64,000 nucleotides of DNA from Cristatella mucedo (lineage: Eukaryota; Bryozoa; Phylactolaemata; Cristatellidae): contig WPIO01000004.1 of the NCBI GenBank assembly GCA_009760855.2, positions 11,916,501-11,980,500 on the forward strand, in the 5' to 3' direction. The position numbers and the translations under genes are program-made. The notes beneath the pieces were generated by a model. That model did not search any database. It was not told where the DNA came from and saw nothing but the letters and a program-made list of their open reading frames with translations. The first letter of the stretch is position 1. Every line of letters begins with the position of its first letter. Below are positions 1-13,092 of this stretch, piece by piece.

Positions 1-1640
1 AACTCAGGCGACAGGTGACTGTGGACTGAAAAGAGGTTAGTGCTGCCTAGACAAAATAAAAATAATCTGACTTCGTGCAAGCCTATTCTTTGTGGTCACA
101 ACGATAAGGATCGACACGGTCACGGCTGCCTTTACGTACCAAAGTAGCTTTTTGAACGGTCATCTGCATTCAGTCGAAAGCCAGTAAAACTCTCTGAGCA
201 GTTGTTTTAGAATTTTACTTAGAATGGACACTTGCTCTTCAAAGGCTGCTTTCCATTTTCTGTTCGCTTTTGTCGGGCGGCATTTCCAAAATAGGTTTAG
301 ACTAAACAGCCTTAATTTTGGTTTGCTTATCTGCTTGAATCCGATTTAACACAGTGTGCAGGGTCCAGCGAAAGATCGTCTAATTTTGCGATGCAAGACG
401 TTATCTTAAGCCTCGAAAAATTATCGCTCGGCTTTTGGCTTCCACGGATTTCCGTTTAGCTTTTTTGCTCTCACATCCTTTGCTTACACATAGTCATGCC
501 TAGAGTGCTCGGTCGGTTTCCAGATACCTCTCGCGACAGAAACAAAAGCCTATCAGTAATTGTAAATGCAATGAAACTAAAACGTATAGAGTCTGACTCC
601 AAAGCCAAATAGAGAACTGACGAGAATTTCACAACTCCAAGAAAATTTCAGAAAATGCAGATATTATTACTTAATATCAGATGAAATAATAACAGGACTA
701 AAAATTAGCATTGCCCTTAGCAAAAATAAATCTCTTTCCAAGTATTTTATGTTTTCTTGAAAGTAAGCATATCAATTGGTCAATGAAAACGCTTGAAATT
801 TTGGATGTAACAAATTGCCGCGAGCCATTGCAATCTAATCTAATTAAGCCGCAATCTTCCCAAAATTGGCTTAAAGCAGCTAATATTTGAGTGCATATTA
901 GAAGGCAAATTTTTGAAAGGTGCCTACGAAATTCTACACACTGCTCAAGGGCATCCACAAGCAAATGAGCTGCAGAGGCAAGGCATTCACCAAAATCCAC
1001 TTCGACACAGCTCTGCATGAATCCATCATATCTCCGAGGTTTTGTTCAAGTGTATCCACATAATATTCAGGCGTCCCCAAGCAATTTCTCACGCACTTCG
1101 CTACAATCCACCACAATAGAGGTGACCAATACCACAGTATACTATAATCGGCCGGAAATAGACCGGACATTGGAAGCATGAAACTCCAATTCTAATTGCA
1201 TATTACAGTGCACTTTGTGTAACGCGTACCCTCAAAAGTTCATGCTATAGGGCCAGGCGCTCTCTTGGACAATGCGCTGACCAGGGCTACTAATAAAATC
1301 CACCTCAATCCCGACCACAAATCTAGAACGATGACAAACTAAAACAGATTACCTAAATGCCCTTGAAGGAAGCTTCAATAACGATCGCATATTCTAGCAC
1401 GTTTTGATTCAAAATAAAGCATTCAAAGATTTTTCTACGAATTGTAAACGAGAATAGACTGAGATAGGCGAAGCAACAACCGCAACATGTTCCAATCCTA
1501 TTCGAACTATTAAAAAGCCTTGGGCACACTGATAGACTTCAAAGTGCAGCATAGTGACATGATAATCCAAGATACCAATTGATACCAAGATGATAAGCCT
1601 CCAGCAGCATAACGCTGCTGCGACAAATGGTGCTTATACA
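1..1640. other. Intergenic stretch, no gene recognised
   Basis: AT-rich DNA with only short open frames, none resembling a known protein and none with convincing exon borders. I see no repeat family here that recurs elsewhere in the window. Confidence 0.5.
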
Positions 1641-1644
1641 TAGA

Positions 1645-1815
1645 GATAGGTCAGTTTACCCGATTTTAGGGGGTTTTGACCCCGGTGTTTTAGCCCCCGG
1701 AAAGTTGGACCCGGACGGTTCATCAAGGGATGTTTCAACCACGGAGGATTCGAACCAGGGTTGTTCGACCAAAGGATTCTTCGACCCTAGGGCGAATCGA
1801 CTGCATTAGTTTCGA
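1645..1815. repeat. Degenerate 15-17 bp minisatellite, left cluster
   Basis: About ten imperfect units built on TTCGACCC followed by GG, for example around 1671-1685, 1742-1757 and 1768-1800. The same motif recurs in inverted orientation at 4490-4660. The two clusters flank the MULE transposase remnant and may be its subterminal repeats. Confidence 0.6.
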
Positions 1816-2070
1816 CCACTCCTGACTATGGAGTATACATGAATAATAAACAGCTTTGGAAGTTACCAATAACGTTTAATCCCTTACTTGGCTGTTACAA
1901 GACACACCTTGTTAAGAAAAATTAGTTAAGCAAGTTAAACCTGTGATCACCTGAAATGTGCATCAACACGTGTTTCAATTCAGTATTCATATGAGCAATT
2001 AGGAATGTGACAAATATGCCATGGCTTTCAGGTACGTGGACGGGTTGCTGCGGTTGTAAGTGGCTGCAGC

Positions 2071-3412
2071 TCATTTCACACGTTGCTGCAGCTCACGGTA
2101 ACGTTTCTTTGTGGGATGCTGTGCGCCTCCGACAGCATGCAGCAGTTTGGCCTTGTTAGACTTGATGTTTTTCAGTATTCTATCCAGAAACTTCCACATA
2201 ATTAGATGTTGACAGCTGAAGAGGGATTGCAATGCATTGTGCCACCCCTTGCAGATGTTGTTAGTTCTGGCAAGTCCACTAGCCGCAGCACATCTCTTGT
2301 TCCAAGTTGGAATACTAAAGAGAGACGATCCATACCGTTCTCCTCTTCCGCGAAGACGGTGTCCTTGAATGTAGGAGTGCTCAAAGTAGTTCACCAGTTC
2401 TTCAATGGGTTCCTGTTGAGGCATGTCTTCAACTAGCTCATCAGACGCGTCTGCATCATTGTTTTCAGGAACAAATGAGAGAGCTGATAGGCATCTCACG
2501 AACTGACAGAAAGTTTCATCCGTTTCGTTTGAAGTTTCTAGTCCGAGCTCTTGAACTTTCCTTAGTACACTTTGCGTCAGGTGGAAATAGCAGCCAGTTA
2601 TTCTAGCTGCAGGTTAAGCGGCTCGCAAAACGTTCATTGGCGCCATTTCAAAATCCGTGAGAGTGACCTCCGGAGTTCCTTGCGGCACGAAATCTGTGAT
2701 GACGGGAATCAATCTTTGATAAGTTGCCTGCGTCTTGTCTGGCAACAAACAGTACAGTGCAGCTGAGTTTATGCCCTCATCAAAGACAAAGCGGAAGGTG
2801 TACAGTTGATAAAATAACGCTGCAACAACTTTGAATGTGCCATCACCTAGCCACTGCTTGGCATGCATCATCGCATCTACAACAGTGCGATCGCCCATAA
2901 CTGTAATTCTCGGCCCGTGTGTGTCACCTTGCGAATCATGGAGCACTAAGTTGCGAAATATTTTTCTGGTATTTCAAAGGTCGCATTCGTTGGTAGTGTT
3001 GGTAACATCTGCCCATCGTTTGATTCACTTTCTACTTTACTTCTATGCAGCCGCAACGCACACGAAACAGCGTGTCCTTCTTCAGTACGGCCATCAGAAC
3101 GTGATCAGGTATGGTGTAGATCACAGCAGCTTGACTGGCTGACGGTCGAGCAAGAGCGTCATTCGTCCACTCTTTCATTTCTCCGATAGCTTTACATGCC
3201 AATGACTTTGACAGATTTCCTTCATGAGTGTGATCATTGAATTGGTGTCGAACCCTGTCGTCCAGAGTCTTCACTCTCGCGCGGCACTTCAACGACGTAA
3301 ACCTGCAACATCTCCATACTACATCATTCTTCATAGTCTGCCTGTGGAACCAGTATTCGTGATTACCAAGAAGCAAAGTACTCTTACCTCGTTTCGTCAC
3401 TCCATAATGCAC
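2071..3412 (-). pseudogene. FLYWCH zinc finger plus MULE transposase remnant
   Basis: Decayed Mutator-like (MULE) DNA transposon read on the minus strand in three open pieces. 3412-3032 holds a FLYWCH-type finger: an aromatic YWF, then a W-x-C and a C-x-A-R, then a His pair in an H-T-H context. 2946-2614 carries the MULE transposase core: the WLGDGTF motif, LLPDKTQATYQRL, and TDFE with a catalytic-type D/E. 2499-2071 matches the usual C-terminal part, with a WN motif, LARTNN and an N-x-x-C-K-G-W-H patch. The first and second pieces are separated by a stop and a frame change near 2946-3032, and another frame break lies between the second and third. In intact elements this protein cuts and pastes the element by binding its terminal repeats. 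Here it cannot be functional as read. Confidence 0.8.
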
Positions 3413-3549
3413 TATACCCGGTATTTACCACGGTATCACACATGCTCAGGCAGACGTAGCTAGGTACGCCTACAAAGACTACAGAATGTGTCACATGACG
3501 GCAAACTCCCGAAAAGTAACATCCATTCTTACCGAGAAACGAAGTTGGT

Positions 3550-4230
3550 TTTTGCTTACTGGCCTACCAGCATGTGCGATCAGGCGATTGCAGCTGGTGC
3601 AAAACTCTGCAGCTAGGCTTGTCTGTCGTGAGCGTCGCAGTTGCCACATTACTCCACTTCTCGCCGACCTGCACTGGCTACCAGTCAAGCAACGGATTGA
3701 CTTCAAGGTTTTTTCCCTCACTTTTAGGTCTCTTCATTCAATGGCTCCAGCCTATCTGTCAGATATACTACCCCATCAGGCTAAGCATCGTACCACCCGC
3801 TTTTCGGAATCCAACAGTCTAGAAATACCTCATACGAACCTTAAATCCTTTGGAGACCGTGCATTTAGTTCATATGCTCCCAAAGCCTGGAACTCTCTCC
3901 CGACCTGCGTCAGAACATTCCCTGACCTGACCACATTTAAAAGGAACCTAAAAACACACCCATTTAGGACAGCATTTAGTGGGTCCCTGTGATTCGTCCT
4001 TGATGTGCTTATGCGTGCTGACACTGTGCATGCTGCCACTAACCACATTTGCATGCTGACCCTGTTCATGTCACCCCTAACCATATTATTCATTTCGTTT
4101 GTTTTTTTCAAGCATGATTTTACTTACCATTCAATGGCATTTCACTTTACAGCAAATGTAAATCGCCTAGAGAGAGATTAAGTTCTCTGAGGGCGCTTTA
4201 TCAAGTGAATTATTTTTATTATTATTATTC
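3550..4230 (+). mobile_element. L2/CR1-like LINE, 3' end (C-terminal RT region and tail)
   Basis: 5'-truncated non-LTR retrotransposon. The open frame at 3486-3992 encodes the familiar C-terminal segment of L2/CR1-type reverse transcriptase ORFs: LPACAIRRLQLVQNSAARLV, then ITPLLADLHWLPVKQRI, then an AYLSDI block, GDRAFSSYAPKAWNSLP and LKTHPFRTAF before a stop at about 3990. A 3' UTR follows, ending in the segment (about 4150-4205) that gives GCGCCTAGAGAGAGATTAAG and then an ATT-repeat tail. This copy is one of the best preserved of the family in the window. The amino half of RT and the endonuclease are absent. Confidence 0.85.
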
Positions 4231-4489
4231 TCTTTCACTCATGCCAAATTACACGGCAGCCTCCATTTTTCACTCACCAACTGTATATGTAATTTCTGAT
4301 AACTACGCAAGCAGTACATATGTGTGGTAAATGCAGCAACATTCTCGGTATTGACACGTCTTGCTGGTTAAGTACGGCGGGGCGAAGTTATAACTCGCTC
4401 GGCAGTCACTTCTGGTACTGAGTATACGTGTTTACACAAAATTGTTGCATTAAAACCAAATCCCTATTATATCCCTGAAAGTGAGTATG

Positions 4490-4660
4490 TCGGTCCAAAC
4501 GTTATGGGTCGAACAATCCTAGAGTGCAAACGCCCATGGGTGAAATGGACAGGGACGAATCGTCCGAGGGGGCCAATTTTCCAAATACTACTCCCTGGGT
4601 TCAATCGCCCGGGTCGAACACCCCGGGGTCCAAACAGCCGGGGTATAAATGTCTGGTTAC
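4490..4660. repeat. Degenerate 15-17 bp minisatellite, right cluster (inverted)
   Basis: Units of CC then GGGTCGAAC/GGGTTCAA-type sequence, the reverse complement of the motif at 1645-1815. Good units are at 4506-4520, 4597-4620 and 4627-4645. With the left cluster it brackets the MULE remnant and an inserted LINE. Confidence 0.6.
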
Positions 4661-4680
4661 CAGTTTACCCAGTGTAATGC

Positions 4681-5176
4681 AAATAATGATAACACACTTG
4701 CGAAAGTGCCCCCCAAAAAACTCAATCTCTTTCTAGGCGCTTTGGATTTGTTACTCAGGAGATACGATCGAATAGTGAGTGGTATCATGCTTGATATACA
4801 ACATGAATAACATGGTTAGGGGTGCCGTGCACAGGGTCAGTGTGCAAGTGTGGTTAGTGACAGCATGCAACAGTGTCAGCACGCATAAGCACATAAAGAC
4901 GAATCACAGGGACTCACTAAATGCTATCATAAATATGTGCGTTTTTAATTTCTTTTTGAATGTGTTCAGTTCAGGGGATGTCATGACGCAATTCGGGAGT
5001 GAGTTTCAGGCTTTGGGATCATACAAACTAAATGCACGGTCTTCAAAGGAATCGAGGTTTGTACGAGGTATAAGTAAACAGCTAGATTCTGAAAATCTGG
5101 TAGCACAAAGCTAAGCCAGAGTAGGCGAGTAGATCTGATAGGCAGACCAGAGCCAAAGCATGAAGGGAAGTCTAGA
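4681..5176 (-). mobile_element. L2-like LINE 3' end, inverted, degenerate
   Basis: Reverse-complement copy of the same LINE tail as at 3550-4230. It starts with an AAT-type tail, then the shared TTAATCTC-like and AGGCGCTTT segment, the 3' UTR, and then the degraded C-terminal RT codons up to about 5170. Roughly 15-20 percent diverged from the better copies by eye. Confidence 0.75.
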
Positions 5177-5177
5177 G

Positions 5178-6014
5178 ATAATAATAATGATAATAATATT
5201 GCACTTGATAAAGCGCCCTCAGAGAACTTAATCTCTTTCTAGGCGCTTTACATTTGCTGCAAAGTGATACGCAATAGAATAGTAAGTAAAATCATGCTTG
5301 AAAAACAAACAAAATGAATAACATGGTTAGGGGTTACATGCACTGGGTCAGCATGCAAATGTGGTTAGTGGCAGCATGAACAGTGTCAGCACGCATAAGC
5401 ACATCGAGGACGAATCACAAGGACCCACTAAATGCTGTCCTAAATAGGTATGTTTTTAAGTTTCTTTTAAATGTGGTCAGGTCAGGGGATGTTCTGATGC
5501 AGGTCGGGAGGGAGTTCCAGGCTGTGGGAGCATACGAGCTAAATGCACGGTCTCTAAAGGATTTAAGGTTTGTACGAGGTATTTCTAGACTGTTGGATTC
5601 CGAAAAGCGAGTGGTACGATGCTTTGCCTGATGGGGTAGTATATCTGAAAGATAGGCTGGAGCCATAGAATGAAGAGACCTAAAAGTGAGCGACAAAACC
5701 TTGAAGTCAATCCGTTGCTTGACTGGTAACCAGTGCAGGTCGGCGAGAAGTGGAGTAATGTGGCAACTGCGACGCTCACGACAGACAAGCGTAGCTGCTG
5801 AGTTTTGCACCAGCTGCAATCGCCTGATCGCACATGCTGGAGATGTGTAGAGAAGTCTATTTGACAGCGACGGAAGCCGGCGCTCAGCAGAAGTCATGGC
5901 GTACTTTATTGGGGAGCCAGTGCAATTATGTGAGGAGTTATTGAGAGTTGCAACTACTAACTTCATGAAAGACAAGCCTAGCTGCCGCATACTTCTGCAG
6001 ACTCCACAAGCCAC
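5178..6014 (-). mobile_element. L2-like LINE 3' end, inverted, with an older copy abutting
   Basis: Minus-strand copy with an AAT-repeat tail at 5178-5200, the 3' UTR, and an RT C-terminal frame open from about 6014 to 5415. It contains LQLVQNSAATLVC, ITPLLADLHWLPVKQRI and FSSYAPTAWNSLPT. From 5847 to 6014 the same strand carries a second, more diverged version of the LVQNSA/CTGSPI region, so the sequence doubles back on itself. Either two copies are juxtaposed or the element was rearranged. Confidence 0.75.
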
Positions 6015-6519
6015 ATATGGCCTGAGTCTTCTTTATTGCTCATTAAGAACCGAATTTCTGTCAAAACGCTTAAAGTTTCGCACCCAAAATCAGAAATAGT
6101 CACGATTTAATGACAAACAATGTATACTGCTTAGACAAGCAAGTCACGTCTGTTAGTTAGAGGACCCCCCCCCCTTAGAAGCACGCACTGAATCATAGAC
6201 AGGTAACTACTACAATCTTATACAAACAAAAGACGAATTCACCGAGGTACGATAAAACAGGATATCGTTCTTGACCTTTGTCGTGTGTACAGTTTCAGAG
6301 CACACGACAATTCTCTAGGGTTGAAATATATGTCTGCGGAGCAGGTATTTCTAATTTTCCCCTAGTTTTTTCTAAAAATCAGGAGATGACAAGGAATCAC
6401 TTGCTAACAATTTATTGGCGTTTGGTTAGTAGGAAAGTTTGAAAATAATGAATTTGAACTTAGCTTAAAGATTAACCAATCTCGGATGGATATAATTTGG
6501 CAAGCAAATGAATGGCTCT

Positions 6520-7130
6520 AGTGTGAAGGGCAAGACTTGTGAAGTCGGTTAGCGGCTCGAATGGCAACCAGTGCAGATTTGAGAATGTGCAAAGTGGAGT
6601 CGCAATGTCTACGGAAAATAGATAGGCTTGAGTGGTGATTTTACACCGACTGCAAGCCTCTTATTGACAAGAAAGTAAGACCTGCGAGTAGCAATTTACA
6701 AAATGCTAGTAGGTGCGTCACGCGTTCATAAATAGACCAGCTTGTTTGGCTGCGGTAACATTATCTGGGCGAACCAGAGACTTTGCCTTGTCACGTAAAT
6801 GAAAGCAACCAGACTTGACTGTGGACCAGGTCTAATAAAAATTATTTTTTGGAAGAGGACACCCTGATTCCAGGCACAGGTTACGGGATGTATGCTGGTC
6901 GAGCAGATAATATTTCTAGAGCACGGCTTTCCTATTTCAGAATAACACTTTGCTATCCCCATAACTAGTTAGGGTTTTATCCCCAATCAATGTGAGAAGG
7001 TTTGCTGCAGTTCAAGTGCAAATTTCAACAAAATCTGCAGCAAGGGAGCTGAGATAGTGCAAGATGCCACGCGGCAAGAAAAACTTTAAGCTCAGATGCT
7101 GCTACGTTTCATCTGCATAGTAAATGAGAG
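6520..7130 (-). mobile_element. Old LINE RT fragment
   Basis: Strongly decayed minus-strand RT. 6545-6660 matches the LHWLP/VQNSA region of the nearby L2-like copies. Near 7095-7120 the reverse complement reads approximately H-L-L-Y-A-D-E, a decayed YADD catalytic box. No usable frame remains. Confidence 0.5.
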
Positions 7131-7765
7131 CCTCTGTTCCTCTTTCAAAATATTTTCAAAAGAAGATATTTATGGCTACTGAAATAAAAAGCTTCAGAGA
7201 TATAACGCACAACTAGCAAATAGACTCTGTATAAGTCAGAATTCTAGTGACGTCCAAAACATACTAGCACCTTTACTGACTCTATGGAGATTAGGGGATA
7301 TTTTTTATCTCGGTTTCTCTCAAACCTGACAGGAATCCGATCGGCCGGTTTGAAGTTGCGATGTAAGAATGTAACCTTTATGTCACTTCCTTTTCCAGTT
7401 TATTTTGTAGGATACTGGGATTTATCGAACTGGGTGAATGTTCGGCAAGTTCTCCTGACCATCGCCTATCAGATCCTACTTTATTGACTCATTAGTGCGT
7501 GGCCTAACCAAAGCTTCCTTGAAAGATCCTTGAACGCAATCTAAAGAGACGGGCAGATTTACATTTTTATTAGTGCAAGGCAACAACAAATCTAGGCATC
7601 TTGGGAGTAGAACATGGGTCTAAAATGCACTTTGGGAGACATCCGGCAATCTCATGTCAACTCTCTTGCCACCGTAGGTTCAGAGAAGTAGAGGAAATAT
7701 GTATCAACAGCCTATGTTGACTATTTTTACTACTGAATACACAGGAATTTGCATAGAGTATATAC

Positions 7766-7781
7766 ATGCGTGTGTGTGTGT

Positions 7782-7826
<45 letters not shown>
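7766..7826. repeat. (TG)n microsatellite
   Basis: About 60 bp of TG dinucleotides with one GA-type interruption near 7787. The open frames over it come only from the repeat. Confidence 0.95.
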
Positions 7827-7828
<2 letters not shown>

Positions 7829-8009
7829 TATGCGTGGTGCATGTGTGCATGCTTGTGTTCATTGGTTTGCCTAACAGAAGTGTTTGACCTTGCTGCCATC
7901 ACCATCATTTGCCATGTTACCGTACTGATTGAACTAGGAAATACTGTTGTGGGGTAACTGCAATGCTAGAAAATTAATGAGATTGTTTGAATACCTGTCA
8001 TGATATGCA

Positions 8010-8478
8010 TAATATTGTTAAAGCTGTTACAGACTTACCTAGCTGAACTGCTGCATCAGTTTCAGCCTGTTCGCGCCCTCAGGTCCTGTGTGGACAATAG
8101 ATTAGCTGTCCCATTCCTCCGCTTAAAGACAGTTGGCGACAGAAGCTTTAGCTCTGCAGGTCCTACACTGTGGAAATCGCTTCCACAATTCTTACGCAAC
8201 GAAAACTACTCTCCAACTGCCGACTATGGCACATCCTTTTCAGCGGTCCTAAGCTGCTACTTTCATGCTACTCCCTACCTCTACTGCTTTCCTGACTCTG
8301 CTATGCTTCCCACTTTCTCTTTGCTGCGTGAGACGAAGTCTGTTGGCTACCGAATGCGTACCGAAAGCCGCTTAGGCTGTGATTGCTCTATACAAAACTC
8401 TCCTGGGTAACACTCACATAGGCTTTATGGCTTCGTGGAGTTACAGCCGGAGATACATTACATTACATTACATTACAG
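8010..8478 (+). mobile_element. Second LINE family, 3' end with (ACATT)n tail
   Basis: The frame at 8000-8410 includes a LAELL...VRALRSC...LAVPFLRLKT block, then VGDRSFSSAGPTLWKSLP. This is the same C-terminal RT segment as in L2/CR1-type LINEs but clearly different from the main family here. It ends in four ACATT pentamers at 8455-8475, not the ATT tail of the main family, so it is a distinct family. Confidence 0.7.
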
Positions 8479-8989
8479 ACTTGCCACCAAACCTAGGTTT
8501 TGGACGCTTGATTAAACTGTTGCATATTGCGTAAAGTGGTTAGGATAAGTATGAAGCGAGGCTTTAAGAGTTATTGCTCTTTATTTCAAACTTCCTGGTT
8601 GACCGAATGCATTCTGTCGCGGGAATAACGTGCGAGCATATGTTCACTTTGAGTGAGATTTTATCTCGTCTTTTGGTTATTGGTCAAGTGCTGTTACCGA
8701 TTGAATTCGAGCTTCGCTCAACCGACTTCTGATTATTACGGCAAGTTTAAGAGAATTCTGTGGATAGCGGTGGTGGCCGGGATCATGGGTTTCAATCTGC
8801 TTGACCTCGCGCTTGCAATATGTAATGAAAGTTAAACTGTAAGCTGGAAAAGCGGAGCGCTGCACCGCGCCCTGCCCAAGCTACGCCCCGGCTTGCCACG
8901 TCTTTATCACAAGGCTCTAGCAAGACCAGCGGCAGAGCGATTACACCTAGTAGTGCTATTATTCGTCTTGTCACTTTTTGTGGAACTTG

Positions 8990-9290
8990 ACAAATCAATG
9001 TTAAGGATGTGTCTAGGTCTGCCCATGTCAAGTATGTTGTCTTCCATCGTCACGAAATTTGAGAAGTTGTCTGCCATTGAGGTAAGAATGTCAGCAATTC
9101 ATGCAGCAAGTGAGTTGAGAGGTCACGAGGATCTGAATCTAAGACGGATCAAAGCAAAGGTACGGTTGTGCGTCATCTGCATGAACATGAAAGCCTTGGT
9201 TGTGCTGCTTTCCGATTATATTGGCCAGCGGAAGAATACAAATAGTAAAAAAACGGATTCCGAATAGATCCTTTCAGTAACTCACATGTT
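8990..9290 (-). mobile_element. LINE RT fragment with YADD-like box
   Basis: On the minus strand, 9170-9196 reads FHVHADD-like, corresponding to the FHLYADD catalytic box of L2-type RT. The flanking sequence resembles the long decayed copy at 36.1-37.45 kb. No frame survives. Confidence 0.5.
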
Positions 9291-9788
9291 AGGCACTCCT
9301 CTGGTGACTGTTGCCGGTGGACATCGAAGCTCTGGCAGTAATCTACGTAGGTGAGAACTCAGCTACGGCAGCGCAAGCTTTTTGGTAGCCGGCTATATGC
9401 CACTTGACTACCAGGCGCTTGCAGACTTTCTGCTCTACGATCTGAACCCGTCCACCGATCCTATGCGAATTTTGAGATTGCCTACCCAGGCAAGGAAGTC
9501 ACGTGGTAATCGCTCCATCCGCCCCTAGCAACCGTTGCTCAGCGACTTGCACGGACGCTCATTAGCTGGACTGCGGGTGTCGACTAGCGCCGGACGTGTA
9601 TTGCAGCCAGTGGCGGGAAGAGGTACGCAGCACCGATAAACTGCATTGCCGCTGCTGTTGCGTTGTCTCTAGACATCATAAATATCTCAGTTGCATAGCT
9701 TAGTCCTTGGTTAGAGGTGGCCCATAAGCCGGCATTGCATCTATATTCATCTCAAATTTGCCTGTTTTACAGGCCGCCTAAAGTAACG

Positions 9789-12438
<2,650 letters not shown>

Positions 12439-12744
12439 CCGTCCACGATTCAGAAATTACACATGGTCGGCTTTGCCACCGCGAACATGGAGCCCTGACG
12501 TCACTGCAGCAGGGTAGTCCCAGGCTGAAGTATGGTATTGCGAACCAGAAAATCACTACACGTGACTCTGTGACATTTTCTTCTTACGTACTTGCTCAAA
12601 ACGGGCAACATTGAATGGCAATGGAGCATTGCGCACGATTTGCACCAGCTGTCGTGCGATGATGTGCAAATGCCTTGCCGCGAGCGCTCATAGCGTCACA
12701 GCCCTCGCGAGCCTCACTCTACGAGGCAGAGCTTTTTAAGTGAC

Positions 12745-12750
12745 AATAAA
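12745..12750 (+). terminator. Polyadenylation signal AATAAA for tektin
   Basis: A canonical AATAAA sits 307 bp after the tektin stop codon, with no other gene on the plus strand between them. It is the likely 3' end signal. Confidence 0.6.
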
Positions 12751-13092
12751 TAGAATAGCCACCTAGTGCACAGTCAAGCCAATGTCAAGGCTGCTCACTC
12801 ACAAAGCAGCGTTGCACAGACATCGTAGCCGAATATCAAAAGTAACTCTGACTTGTATTTCTATCGTGAGTGAGTACAACATCGACAAACGGCACTGCAC
12901 GATCAGCTAGCACCATTGGTGGGGCCTGCACACGTGCATCCACCCCTCGAATATTTCCCTCGAACCCTAGAAAATGTTCCCTGCATGCCAACTGAGGCAA
13001 AAATAGGGATGCCAAACAAAGAGATGCCCAGACCCTAGATGAATTGAGCGCTAAAAACGGCTCGGAATGGCGTCGAGATTGAGACTGGCAGC

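Noticed and set aside
9717-9788. Upstream extension of the tektin start
   Set aside because: The upstream frame starts at GTG and crosses an acceptor at 9771-9772; the first ATG in the exon is 9789.
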